The notes beneath the pieces were generated by a model. It was not told where the DNA came from. It did no database searches and was given only the letters and a program-made list of their open reading frames with translations. From Trogon surrucura (taxonomy: Eukaryota > Chordata > Aves > Trogoniformes > Trogonidae), in NCBI GenBank assembly GCA_020746105.1, contig CM036635.1, positions 12,356,001 to 12,420,000 on the forward strand: a stretch of 64,000 nucleotides of DNA, in the 5' to 3' direction. Shown in pieces: positions 10,369 through 20,832 of the stretch. The translations under genes were made by a program, and so were the position numbers. The stretch's first letter is position 1, and each line of letters opens with the position of its first letter.

Positions 10369-10625
10369 TGGTGCAATCCCCTCCCCAGGCTGGAAAACCT
10401 GAAGTGAAGCACCCAAAGCTCTCCCCTCTGGACGCTTTAAAACTAAGAAATTTATCCACACATGTCTCCCGGTCCATCTCTCTGAGCTCGCCACTGCGTG
10501 TCCGCGCGCCAAACGGCAACATCTCGGGCAGCTCCCTGCCCAGGGCTGCCCACAGCAACACCGAGAGCAGCCGCAGCGTCGCCACGCAGGCAGCTGGGTC
10601 ACCTGAGGGAAGCTGTGCCACCGAG

Positions 10626-11026
10626 TGTAGAGGAATTTCTTGTGGAGCAGAGGCACGGTATTACTTTAAAGATGTGGACAACCCAGCTGAGGCCTAAACA
10701 AAGGCTCTGTCCTTGAAGCTGCCTTGGAACACGGGGAGGAGGAGGTTTTATTTGTTTTGTGAGAGCTTTGCGAGAGGCTTGGCTGGAGGTGCTGGCCCCG
10801 GGGGGAGAAGGGGGGGCGAGAGCCGCTTGCACAGTGGAATGGCACTGCCCAATAAAACGCTGGCGCGTGTAAACCTGGAACTGACCCACTCTGTTAAGGG
10901 GCAGGCGCGGGGACGCTGCTTAAGTGTATAGATTGAGCTGTCTGGAGCAATAAAGGGAGGACGACCTGTAGCCATATTGGTGTGATGGTCGTTACTTGGC
11001 CGGCTCTCCGAAGGGACCCTTCTAGA
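10626..11026 (+). repeat. 5' LTR of the + strand ERV
   Basis: Begins TGTAGAGGAATTTC directly after CCDC157-like sequence. Contains AATAAA at about 10849 and a second one at about 10948 near the inferred R/U5 border. Matches 13188-13580 over its full length. Confidence 0.85.
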
Positions 11027-11028
11027 TC

Positions 11029-11047
11029 TGGCGCCTGAACAAGGGAC
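11029..11047 (+). other. Primer-binding site, tRNA-Lys-like
   Basis: TGGCGCCTGAACAAGGGAC lies two bases beyond the 5' LTR. It differs slightly from the lysine-tRNA primer site used by many betaretroviruses and lentiviruses. Confidence 0.75.
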
Positions 11048-11222
11048 CCTCTATGGACGCTTAAGTGCGGATTGTTTAAATGCGGGAGGACTCCGAAGCA
11101 TCGGACGTGAGCCGATTTGGGAGCCGGAGAGCTGGAGGCGGGAGAGTTCCGAGTGTGACCAAAAGGGCACCGGAGACCAGAGCTTGAGCGGTCGATCAAG
11201 CCCCTGCCAAGGTAAGACCGCG

Positions 11223-11627
11223 ATGGAAACGGACGCGGCAACTCGCCTCCTTAGTATACTCTCTAAGAGAGGAGGAAAAGTAAAGGAGCGAGACGTATTA
11301 TCCCCATGGGCTCGGAAATGGGAGAAAATGGACGACCCGTCATTAATCTTTAGTTCCACGGAATGGCGTGAAGTAGGAGACTTTTTGTGGGACTGTACTC
11401 TAGAGGGAGGAAAAGAAGGAAAGGAAGCGAAAGAACTAGGAACAGTTTGGAAAACCGTAATACGCACTCTAGAAATCATGCAAGCAGAAAAGAAAGTTGC
11501 TGCAGCAGCGATCGAAGCGTTGGGGGGAGGGCAGGAAAGGAAAAAGGCAAAGGAAGAAACTCCCTGCTCGTCCCGACTGGGTCGAAGGAAAAGAAAAAAA
11601 AAAAAAAAGAAAAGAAAAAGGAGAAAC
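11223..11627 (+). pseudogene. gag: gag matrix-region remnant of the + strand ERV
   Basis: An ATG at 11223, just after the splice donor, opens a frame of about 135 codons. It looks like a betaretroviral matrix domain: helical, with paired tryptophans (WARKWEKM, FLWDCTLEG) and a charged end. It ends in a lysine-rich tract encoded by A-rich DNA, where a foreign LTR fragment breaks it. The residue after the start Met is Glu, so it lacks the Gly2 used for myristoylation. Confidence 0.6.
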
Positions 11628-11897
11628 TGCGCTGCCTTGCAGAATTAAGACTTTTGTCCTTGAGCTGAGCTCTTTTCTAAACAAGTGCATAACTCTTGCT
11701 TGCTAATTATGAAAAGAGACCCTGACCAGCCAGGTACAGCTCACGTTGAGAGCTTGTCCGTGAGAATGAAGATGAGACGCTTCTTGTACACCAGATGTGC
11801 ATGGGAGTGAACGGGAGAGTATGATCAAAACAGACCTGGGAAATTCTGCTCTCCCTGTGTGATAACAGCGTGATTGAAGTAATACATGAGCTAATAA
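11628..11897 (+). mobile_element. LTR (U3) fragment of the other ERV family inside gag
   Basis: This 270-bp piece matches the U3 part of the LTRs at 20833-21274 and 25971-26412 (read on their minus strand), from the TGCTTGCAGAATTAAGAC region to CATGAGCTAATAA. Both LTR ends, the TATA box and the poly(A) signal are absent. A-rich AAGAAAA tracts flank it on both sides. Confidence 0.8.
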
Positions 11898-11970
11898 GAA
11901 AAAAAAAAAGAAAAAAAAAGAAAAAAAGAGAAAAGGGAAAAAAAAAAGAAAAAAAAAAGGGGGGGAAAGA
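11896..11970 (+). repeat. A-rich low-complexity tract
   Basis: Imperfect (A)nG runs, matching the A-rich tract at 11586-11622 on the other side of the LTR fragment. It may be a duplicated part of the lysine-rich gag segment. Confidence 0.7.
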
Positions 11971-12345
11971 AAAGAAGATCAAGATGAACCCCTGAAAGAG
12001 ATCCTGAACAAACTTGCTGAATTATCAACTAGACAGCAAGAAATAGAAGAAACCCTTAAACCAGTTTTATCATTACTTTGGAGACAACCAGAAACCATAT
12101 CTAAGGTCCCGCGAGAGATTCAAGCATTATCCCATATAGTACCACCGGCTGAACCCTCAGCTCCCCCACTACCATCAGCTCCCTCATTCAAGCCCGATTT
12201 TCACACTCGAACCATAAAGGATCCTTTGCAACAGCGATGGAGCGGTGTCATCAGAGAGGCTGTAAGAGAGGGAGATTGGGAAGCAGCCAGTTCGATTGCG
12301 TGTCCTGTTTTATTAATAACGGACAAGGGACCTGGGAACCGCATG
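11970..12345 (+). pseudogene. gag: gag C-terminal remnant (proline-rich to capsid start)
   Basis: An open frame with a short coiled-coil-like stretch, then a proline-rich linker (PPAEPSAPPLPS), then the beginning of a capsid-like domain with GDWEAAS. After about 12345 the frame runs into env-related sequence, marking the large internal deletion. Confidence 0.55.
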
Positions 12346-13168
12346 ATCCTGCACGATGTGGCTGTGCAGCATCCTGCTACTTCAACAGAGCAGCAGCAAC
12401 ACGACCGTGCGCTGGGCCTGCCTGTTGAACCCCTTTGTTTGCCCAGTGACGCGATGGGATCCTGAAGTACCAGTTACCAACGACAACATGGATTGGACTG
12501 GCAGAAGATGCTTATGGCTGATAGCAGAGCAATTATGGGAAAATGTGACTGTTTTCAGTGTTATCTGTTGTATTAATATGTATCCTCTGTGTGTGACGAA
12601 CAATGAAGCTTATATTGGTTGTGTAAGACTGTCTAATCAAGCCACATAACAGCAGAGTGATCTTTCTTTGGCTAAAAGCAAGGCAGAGAAACTAGCTGCC
12701 GTTTGCTTTGTTAGAAGTGTGTGATTAAGGACCAAAATAGATAGGGAGACTCCCTTGCATTCTGCCTTCAGCCCTGATCAAGCTGTGAGAAGAATTCAAT
12801 GGAGCAAACAGCACCAGATGTTCCCACATTCAAGGTTATGTAAGGGTGTTTATTTAATAGTATAAATGCTGGACCCTCTTGCAGAGACTTCAGAAACCTC
12901 ACCTACGGGTGGACGCACTGCGTAGGACTTCCCAATTGTCGGGAGGGTTCTCCAGAAACCTCGCTGCAACAGGGGCTCCCCAGCGACTGTGGGTCTGGAT
13001 GATTTAGGCTGATGAGTGTGAGAACTTTGATGGGATGAATTAAGAGTTTAGTTAACGCATTTTTGGTTATTGCAGATTTAATTGTTACAGGCTTAGTTAT
13101 GTTTAGTTGTTTGACGAGTGTAATCAAGAAAATGATAAGCCAGCTAGCAGACGAAGCCTGGGTTGTCC
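12346..13168 (+). pseudogene. env: env remnant of the + strand ERV
   Basis: Collinear with about 22440-21720 read on the minus strand inside the other ERV, which gives the assignment. It includes a short surface-like segment around 12487-12650 (ENVTVF, CVTNNEAY) with cysteines and an N-glycosylation sequon. Frames are broken throughout, and the end near 13040-13140 has hydrophobic codons that could be transmembrane-subunit remains. Confidence 0.55.
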
Positions 13169-13187
13169 AAAAAGAAAAAGGGGGATA

Positions 13188-13580
13188 CGTAGGGGAATTT
13201 CTTGTGGAGCAGGGGCGCGGTATCACTTTAAAGGATTGGACAACCCATCTTAGGCCTAAACAGTCCTTGGAGCTGCCTTGGGGCACAGAGAGGAGGAGGT
13301 TTTATCTGTTTTGTGAGAGCTTTGCGAGATGCTTGGCTGGAGGTGCTGGCCCCGGCGGGAGAAGGGGGGGCGAGAGCCGCCTGCACAGTGGAATGGCACT
13401 GCCCAATAAAACGTTGGCACGTGTAAACCTGGAACTGACCCACTCTGTTAAGGGGCAGGCGCGGGGACGCTGCTTCACTGTATATATTGAGCTGTGCGGA
13501 GCAATAAAGGGAGGACAACTTGTAGCCATATTGATGTGATGGTCGTTACTTGGCCGGCTCTCTGAAGGGACCCCTCTAGA
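13188..13580 (+). repeat. 3' LTR of the + strand ERV
   Basis: Follows the polypurine tract. Begins CGTAGGGG where the 5' copy has TGTAGAGG, so the terminal TG is mutated. TGTATATATTGAG near 13480 and AATAAA near 13503 mark the promoter and poly(A) signal. Confidence 0.8.
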
Positions 13581-14010
13581 GGACCCTAACAATCAAAATG
13601 ATAGGGCAGCCCTTCCAAGATAGCAACGTTGGATCATCTATGAGCTAAGGCATGTGATGCCAAAGGCATCTGACCCGCCAGACCGCTGGTTTGCAGTACC
13701 GCTCCCTCCCGTTTTGCACACACACCTGGATTTCTGAAGAGGCCCACTGCTGTCAAGAGTGCCGGTTCAGCCCGTCAGCGCATGTTACTGATCTTCTGCA
13801 AACAAATACAAATTCTGTGAAATAAAGCGTGAAATTACCGAGCACGATGCAGCCGTCAGCTTCCCAGAGACAAAGTGCTGTTTCAGTGTGTGCTCAGTGA
13901 CTGTTCGATAAGGCGAGATACAAACGTGTTTCTTACCCGCCCTTCCACCTGCCACTGTGCCCCTGCGGGGTTTGGATAAGCAACTTCAAAGCTCTTCACA
14001 GATCTAAACT
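13581..14010. other. Unassigned sequence between the ERV and the CR1
   Basis: AT-richer unique-looking sequence with no open frame, repeat or splice structure that I can support. Confidence 0.4.
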
Positions 14011-14034
14011 ATGCTCTGACACACATGAAAACAG

Positions 14035-14528
14035 GAGGGTAATTGTTGTTGGACACTCCCTTCTGAGGGGAACAGAGGGCCCTACCTGCCAACCGGATCC
14101 AAACCACAGGGCAGTCTGCTGCCTCCCTGGGGCCTGGGTTAAGGATATTATTAAGAAGCTTCCAGCTCTGGTTATTACCCGCTTCTGGTTCTGCAGATCG
14201 GTAATGATGAGATAGCAGAGAGATGGCCAGAAGCAATCAAAAGGGACTTTAGGGCACTGGGACAGATGCTTGAAGGATCAGGTGCACAGGTTGCGTTTGC
14301 TTCCACTCCTTCAATTACCAGGAAAAATAGTGGAAGGTTCAACAAAGTGCAGCAGATGAGGACTTGGCTAAAAGGGTGGTGCCAACGGTCCAGCTTTGGG
14401 GTTTTTAACCACGGGGACAACTACACGGCACCTGGTCTACTAAAACCAGATGGGGTTCAAATGATGCAAAAGGGAGAAAGGATCCTTGGTCAGGAGCTGG
14501 CGGGACTCACAGAACGTTCTTTAAACTA
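14035..14528 (+). pseudogene. CR1 ORF1 esterase-like remnant
   Basis: Encodes VVVGHSLLRG near 14045, where CR1 ORF1 proteins have a GDS-type SGNH hydrolase nucleophile block, and ends with NHGDNY and LKPDGVQ close to the family's final Asp/His block. His in GHS and Gln in DGVQ are substitutions at or near key positions. Frames are broken near 14190. Confidence 0.7.
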
Positions 14529-14618
14529 GATATGAAGGGGGAAGGGGTTACAGCCAGATCAAATAAAAACGACCCTGGGATACACGTAGTGACATCATAA
14601 GCTGAGTCACTAGCACAG

Positions 14619-15540
14619 ATGAAGCACAATTGTACTTCATTGGGGGCTCCAGGCACCTTACCAGGGGCCCAACTCAAATGCCTTCATATGAATGCCCGCA
14701 GCTCGGGCAATAAGCAAGAGGAGCTGGAGATGCTCGTGAGTCTGCAGCGCTATGACCTGATCGGCATCACAGAGACAGGGTGGAACGACTCCTGCGACGG
14801 GTGTGTTGGACTAGAAGGGTATAAACTGTTCAGGAAGGACGGGCAGGGGAAACGGGGAGGGCGTGTTGCCCTCTATGCCAATGAACGGCTGGAACGCACG
14901 GAGCTGCACCCGGCGAGCGACGACGGAAGAACCGAGTGCCTGCGGACCAGGGTCAAAGGCAGGGCAGGAGACTTTACATGGGGGTGTGCTACAGACCACC
15001 CAGTCAGGAGGACCAGGTGGACGAGGCCCTTCGTAAGCAGACTGGAGTTGCTGCTCGTTGGCAAGCCCTGATCCTCACGGGGGATTTTAATCACCCTGAC
15101 ATCAGTCGGAAAAACAACACGGCAGGGAACAAGCAATCCAGGAGATTCCTGGAGTGCATTGATGATAACTTCCTTCTCCAAGTGACAGAGGAACCAACGA
15201 GGAGAGGTGCCACGTTAGACCTCGTTCTCGTCAACAGGGAAGGGCTGGTGGGTAATGTTAAACTCCTGGGCAGCCTCGGCTGCAGTGACCACCAGATGGG
15301 GGAGTGTGAGATCCTAAGGGCAGCTAAGAGGGGGAAGCTCAGCAAGCTTGAAACCCTTGATTTCAGAAGAGCTGACGTTCACCTCTTCAGGAACCTCCTT
15401 GCTAGTGTGCCATGGGATAAAGCCCTGGAGGGACTGGCAGCCCGAGAAAGCTGATCGACTTTCAAGGATCATCTCCTCCAAGCTCAAAGGCACTGCATCC
15501 CTAAAAGGAAGAAATCAGGCAAAACCACCACGAGACCTAT
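14619..15540 (+). pseudogene. CR1 ORF2 endonuclease domain remnant
   Basis: APE-type endonuclease signatures are visible in successive frames: LHMNARS at the start, ITETGWND (catalytic Glu block), and later LTGDFNHPD and GCSDHQMGE, the conserved GDFN and SDH blocks. A frameshift lies around 14980 and a stop near 15453. Confidence 0.8.
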
Positions 15541-17417
15541 ATGGATAAACGAAAAACTCCTGGCAAAAATCAAATACAAAAGGGGAACACACAAAGCGTG
15601 GAAGCAGGGACTGGTAACCTGGGATGATTACAAGGAAGTTGCTGGTGTAATCAGAGACCAGGTTAGAAAAGCTAAGGCCCTGACAGAGTCAAATCTGGCC
15701 AGAGATATCAGAAATAACAGAAAAGGATTTTACAGGCACGTAAGAGAACAAAAAAAAATGAGAGAGAGAACGTGGGGCGTCTCTGGAAGAATACAGGTGA
15801 CCTGGTTACTAAGGACGTGAAGAACAACTTTTTTGCCTCAGTCTTCACTGGCAGCCACTCGAACCACACCACCCAAATCCCAGAGGGTGTTGGCTGGGTC
15901 TGGGAGAGTGAAGAACCACCCAGGGTAGGAGCAGATCAGGTCCGGGAACACCTGGAGAACCTGAAGGTGCACAAGTCCATGGGACCTGATGAGATACATC
16001 CACGGGTCCTAAAGGAACTGACAGCTGAAGTTGCTGCCATCAGATTTGAGAGGTCCTGGCAGTCTGGTGGGGTTCCCACAGATTGGAAAAGGGGGAACAT
16101 AACCCCCATCTTTAAAAAAGGAACCAAAGACAACCCAGGGAACTCCAGACCAGTCAGCCTTACCTCTGTGCCAGGCAAAATCATGGAACAGATTCTCCTG
16201 GTAACTGCACTAAGGCACATAAAAGATAATCAAGTGGTTGGTGACAGCCAGCGTGGCTTCACCAGGGGCAAGTCGTGCCTGACTAACTTAGCGGCCTTCT
16301 ACAACAAAGCTACAGCGCTGGCTGACACGGGAAAAGCAACGGATGTCACTTTCCTGGACTTGTGCAAGGCGTTTGACACTGTCCCACATGACACCCTTGT
16401 CTCCAAAATGGAGAGACACGGATTTGACAGACGGACCACTCGGTGGATAAAGAACTGGCTGGATGGTCGTGCTCAAAGAGTCGTGGTCAATGGTTCAATG
16501 TCCACACGGAGACCAGTGACAAGGGGTGTTCCTCAGGGGCCTGTCCTGGGTCCAGGGCGGTTCAACATCTTTGTCAGCGACATGGCCGACGGCACTGAGT
16601 GCACCCTCAGCAAGTTTGCCGACGACACCGAGCTGTGCGGTGCCGTGGACTCACCTGGGGACAGAGATGCCATCCAGAGGGACCTCGACAGGCTGGAGAA
16701 ATGGGCCAGTGCAAAGGGCATGAGCTTCAGCAAGTCAAAATGCAAGGTCCTTCACCTGGGTCGGGCCAATCCCAGGCACAAATACAAACTGGGCACAGAG
16801 TGGGTTGAGAGCAGCCCTGGAGAGAAGGATTTGGGGGTGCTGACAGACGAGAAGCTCAACACGAGCCGGCAGGGCGCTCCTGCAGCCCAGGAGGCCAACC
16901 CTGTCCTGGGATGGATCAGGAGAAGCGTAGCCAGCAGGGCAAGAGAGGGGATTCTCCCCCTTGACTCTGCTCTTGTGAGACCCCACCTCGAACACTGAGT
17001 CCAGCTCTGGTGTCCCCACCATAAGAGGGACATGGAGCTGTTGGAGCGTGTTCAGAGGAGGCCACAAAGATGACCCAGGGGCTGGGGCAGCTCTGCTACG
17101 AGGACAGGCTGTGGGAGCTGGGATTGTTCAGTCTTGAAAAGAGAAGACTTCGGGGGGACCTAAGAGCTGCCTTCCAGTACCTGAAGGGATCCTACAGGAA
17201 GGCTGGGGAGGGACTTCTGACAAGAGCGTCCACTGATAGGACAAGGGGAAATGGGTTTAAGTGGAAGGAGAATAGATTTAGATTAGATCTTAGGAAGAAA
17301 TTCTTCAGTCCGAGGGTGGCAAGACTTTGGAATAAATTGCCCAGAGACGTTGTGGCTGCCCCTTCCCTGGAGGGGTTCAAGGCCAGGTTGGGCAGAGCCT
17401 TGAGCAGCCTGATCTAG
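15541..17417 (+). pseudogene. CR1 ORF2 reverse transcriptase remnant
   Basis: The longest piece (15772-16998) has the RT blocks in order: [49 protein letters not shown], and the polymerase site FADD at 16615-16626. The C-terminal ORF2 segment continues in another frame after the stop at 16998 to about 17417. An in-frame stop and frame changes make it non-functional. Confidence 0.88.
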
Positions 17418-17505
17418 TAGAGAGGCGTCCCTGCCCGTGACAGGGAGGTTGGATTAGAGGATCTCTAAGGTCCCTTCCAGCCTGGGCCAGTCTAGGATTC
17501 TATGA

Positions 17506-18990
17506 CAACAGGCAGTGCTTACGGTTCCCGCAGTGAGCTGGGCTGTGCCCAGGCTGCAGAGGACCGGCGGCTGAGCGGGCTGCGTGTACAGGACAGTGCA
17601 AGGGCGGGGGGAGAGGGGACAGACGCTGCTTCTGCCCCGCTGGTGCTACTTGTGTCACCAGAGTGAGTCCCTGCAAGGGGTGGGAGACCCGCCAAGGGGA
17701 AATCCGTAAGCCTCAGTGGACAGTTTTCTCCCTCACAGCCAAGCTGTCAGACAGGGATAACAGCACATCACAGGCTCGGCTCCTCTCCCGCCCTTGGCTA
17801 CATGAACTCCCCCAGTGTGACAAAATGACACAGCGAACACACCCCGAGGCTGACGTGCTGAGGAGCAGTGCTCTGCCTGACTAGCATGTTCCTGGTAAGC
17901 GTGTTCTGCTCAGCAGACACATCACGCTGCCTGCAGATCTGACATGTACTTCATAAATGAAAAAACGAGCAGCATGCAACACCGAAGCATTCTCTTACCA
18001 GCCTGGAGCCCAGCTCGGCCACGGCAAGCTTGCCAAAGCTGTCTTTGGGCACCAGGACAACCCCAGGATTCTGCAGGACAACTTGCTCCTAAATACAAGT
18101 CGCACTGAACACTGCTGGCAATCGTGGAATAAAATTTGTCCTCCACTCGTTTCTTCTCCAGTCCTTCTGAAAAAAAACCAGCACTGTGTCAGCAAGAATT
18201 AAAGGCAGGAAGTTTTCTGTTCAGAGGCAGGCAACTCTTCTCTCACGAGCTCAGCACAGCACAGACAAAGGAGCACGTTTGCCAGTGAGTTGTCTCAATC
18301 AGAGACAAGAAACTCTGGGAAGCGGATGCTATTTAAATCCTCACTTAGAAAAGAACCAGCTCCGAGACTTTGGTGGTTTAGACCCTTTTAAGCCATTTCC
18401 AGCAGCTATCCTCCTCCTCATCACACACAAACATCTCAATCCCTCCTTGCACACAAGAATAATCCATTCATCCGGGACATAAACTGCCCATGGCTTTATC
18501 TCAAGAACTAAGTTCAAGCAGACCCAGCACAGACAGACCCTTCTAGGGAGGGATTCTTCAGGGTATCCTCTCCAGGATGACCTGTTGGTGTCCGGGAACT
18601 GAACCTCCCCACTCCCAGCAACCTGATGCAAGTCTGAAACTGTCCCAAGTGCACCTCCAGGGAGGCAAACGGAGCAATTATTCTTTCACCAGGCCTATTG
18701 CTGTGACAAATACAGTTAAGGGATGAGCTGTGTCAAGTGTCTCCGTAACGGGCTGTCATCCAACCCCTCCTACGTTTAATCCCTTCTACTCCAGCTCATA
18801 TTTGACCACGCTGACAAGCAGGTGCTCTGCTGGGCACCAACACCACTACAATTCCCACTCATTCTGTGCTGCCTTTGAACCTGTGCTCCCTGGCAGCAAA
18901 GGGCTGCACACTCAGGTGGCAGCTGCAACAAAGCTGCAGCCTTCATTGCCTTAATTAGATTAATCAAGCCACTGGGCTTTTACATCTCCT
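17506..18990. other. Gene-free stretch
   Basis: No exon, repeat array or element could be supported between the CR1 3' end and the CpG-rich stretch. Open frames here are short and lack protein-like features. Confidence 0.4.
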
Positions 18991-18994
18991 CCCA

Positions 18995-19475
18995 GTTGCC
19001 GCGAACGGCCCGGGCCCGGCCCCGCCGCCCCCGAACGGCCCGGGGGCACTGGCCGGGGCGTTGTGCCCGCGGGGACGGCCCCCGGGGACGTGGGGCTGGG
19101 CCTGGAGGGGCGACAGTGGGTGTGGGGGGGGGTCCAGGGCTCAGGGCTGCCTCGCTCTGTCCCTGGGAGGGCTTTTGCCAACCGTGACGATGCCCTGAGG
19201 GGCCGGATGGGAGAAGGGCCGAGGAGCGAGTGTGTGTCACTCCTGGGGAGCGAGCCCTGGCTCTTGGCGGAGTGCTCAGGGCCGGGCGGCCGGTGGAGGA
19301 GGCCGCGGAGGTGGCCGGGGCCGGCGGGTGGGCTCAGGGCTCGGCCTGGGCTCCGGCGCCCTCGGGCCGCTCGGTCCTTGCAGGGACTTGTTCCCGCTCG
19401 GTGGGCGAGGGAGACGCCCGCGGTTGTGCTCGCACGCGAAATGCTGCAGAAAGCTGAGCCAGCGGTAGCGCCTGT
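18995..19475. promoter_or_regulatory. CpG-rich stretch, possible orphan CpG island
   Basis: Abrupt rise in GC and CpG content (for example CGGCCCGGGCCCGG near 19005-19040) between AT-richer flanks. No coding exon on either strand is convincing. It might be a distal promoter for ST6GALNAC1, 19 kb downstream on the same strand, or for an unrecognised transcript. Confidence 0.4.
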
Positions 19476-19567
19476 AGGAAGGGGCCCAGCCCAGAAAGGC
19501 TCCTGAGCTGGAGGTGGGGTCAGTCGGAGGTCGGTCGGTAGATGGAGGTGCTGCGCTGGGAGGGTGA

Positions 19568-19664
19568 GATGTGTCCCGTGGGTGCTGTCACTGTCCTTCG
19601 CTGGTAGAACCTGTGGGATGTGTCCCGTGGGTGCTGTCACTGTCCTTCGCTGGTAGAACCTGCC
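19568..19664 (+). repeat. 49-bp tandem duplication
   Basis: Two nearly perfect head-to-tail copies (19568-19616 and 19617-19664) containing GATGTGTCCCGTGGGTGCTG. The near identity implies a recent slippage event. Confidence 0.9.
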
Positions 19665-20826
19665 GTGAAATCCATCGGCTCCTGTTTAGCTCGTGAGCCA
19701 AGTGTGAGCAGAACCCAGGGGAGGGAACGAGAGTGGCTTATGTCCACTGCCTTGCCCCAAAGCTTTATCCACCCCGGCGGTGAAAAGCTGCGGAAATGGA
19801 AAGCAGACAAACCCGAGTCTGAGAGCAGAGAAGTCTTGAGTACAGGTGAAAGCCCCGTATTTAACCAGGGTCACCCTGGCAATGTGTGGGAGGAGCGGGG
19901 CCCTCACCGTTCCTTGGGGTGTCTGAAGGGAAGATGTGCTGGTGGGAACTGCCCAGTTCCCCACAGCGAGCCGGGAGGCAGCAGGCTGCAGCAAGTCGCA
20001 CCCTCTGGCATAAGGACAGGAGAGAGCTTCAGCACCTTCCTGCCTTGCAGGAGCCCCTTCCACGAGTGTTTGGCCTGGTGGGAAGGCAGACAATGGTACC
20101 GAGCGATGGTATTTAATGCAGCCTTCACTCCAGTGGCCTTTTCTGTGTGACCTGGCGATCTGCCTGACTGCTTTTGGCTTTCTGAATAAGCAGGTACGTA
20201 AAACACTGTGACTAGAATTGGCCCTTTGAGTCACCAAGGGGCCCGAGTTCTTTGAAATAAACCAGAACTCTGAACTCTGCCCAAGGTGGAGAGGATTTCA
20301 GTGGAAGACAGAGGTTCAGATGTGCTGAGGGATTTGGCACTGTCTTGCTTTTTGGGTGGAAGCTGCTCAGAGCATAGAGTAAGTGTCTGCTGGTGACTGT
20401 AAGTGGGTAAATGCTGCCAGGCACCAAGTAATGAGCTGAGTCAGTAATTAAAAGCTCGGGAGGACGGCATGAGCTCAGTGCGCGGGAGATTGCCTGTAGC
20501 TGTTCGTGGTTGCAGGGCGTAGAGAATGTGTCCAAGCCAAACCCGGGGGCAGAACAAAACCGCCATGAAGAGATGGTCATCCCCTCGCCCGTGCCCACAC
20601 GCTCTGCAGCTTCCCCTGAGCGGGACTTCGTCAAGTTTTCTCAGCTCTTCCCTTCAGAGGGCGTCCGTGTCTCGCACATCTTGGGCTGCGAACTTCGCCC
20701 GGGAGCTGCAGGAGAAGGGAAAGTCTCCCAGAGGTCAGCAGAGCACGGTGGCTCTTGGGAAGAGTCTGTGACCCTTGCTGGGGATGCGAGGGAAGTTACA
20801 GTCTGGTCTGAAGGGTTCTGGTTGAA
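19665..20826. other. Gene-free stretch left of the ERV
   Basis: Nothing beyond possible cryptic splice sites, such as AAGCAG|GTACGTAAA near 20192, is visible. Confidence 0.35.
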
Positions 20827-20832
20827 CATATT

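Larger units (their letters stand above)
8903..10625 (+). pseudogene. CCDC157: CCDC157-like copy 3, fragment broken by retroelements
   Basis: Three blocks are collinear with copy 1. About 8903-9138 matches 400-610, including the LLLLLQN exon start with a 3-bp deletion. About 9455-9569 matches the intron end and acceptor near 1240-1370. 10374-10625 matches the start of the large exon (KPEVK, SPLDALKLR) down to the first 60-bp unit. A solo LTR occupies 9570-10368 and an ERV begins at 10626. The coding match does not resume beyond the ERV at 13581, so the rest of the copy was lost. The exon piece from 10374 stays open and contains about 13 codons absent from copy 1. Confidence 0.75.
10626..13580 (+). 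mobile_element. Betaretrovirus-like ERV, internally deleted, + strand
   Basis: Two related LTRs (10626-11026 and 13188-13580) flank a 2.1-kb interior: primer-binding site at 11029, splice donor CAAG|GTAAGA at 11211/11212, gag remnant, env remnant, and a polypurine tract about 13169-13185. All of protease, reverse transcriptase and integrase is missing. The gag part is further split by an LTR fragment of another family (11628-11897). By eye the LTRs differ at roughly 25-30 positions plus an 8-base indel, so the insertion is fairly old. No clear target duplication was found. It lies in CCDC157-like copy 3. Confidence 0.85.
14011..17505 (+). mobile_element. Long CR1 LINE, 5' truncated, + strand
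   Basis: About 3.5 kb running from ORF1 esterase codons through an endonuclease and a reverse transcriptase to a CR1 3' end. The tail reads GGTCCCTTCCAGCCTGGGCC and then GATTCTATGA, the terminal octamer typical of CR1. The element is unusually long for a CR1 copy but carries frameshifts and stops in every domain, so it is inactive. Confidence 0.9.

Noticed and set aside
10626-13580. A 6-bp target duplication for the + strand ERV
   Set aside because: Only GAG could be matched beside the two LTR ends, which is too short to count; the right flank may be rearranged.
18960-19640. A 226-codon open frame on the minus strand in the CpG-rich stretch
   Set aside because: Its Pro/Arg/Ser-rich composition is what high GC predicts; there is no domain, splice context or good start.
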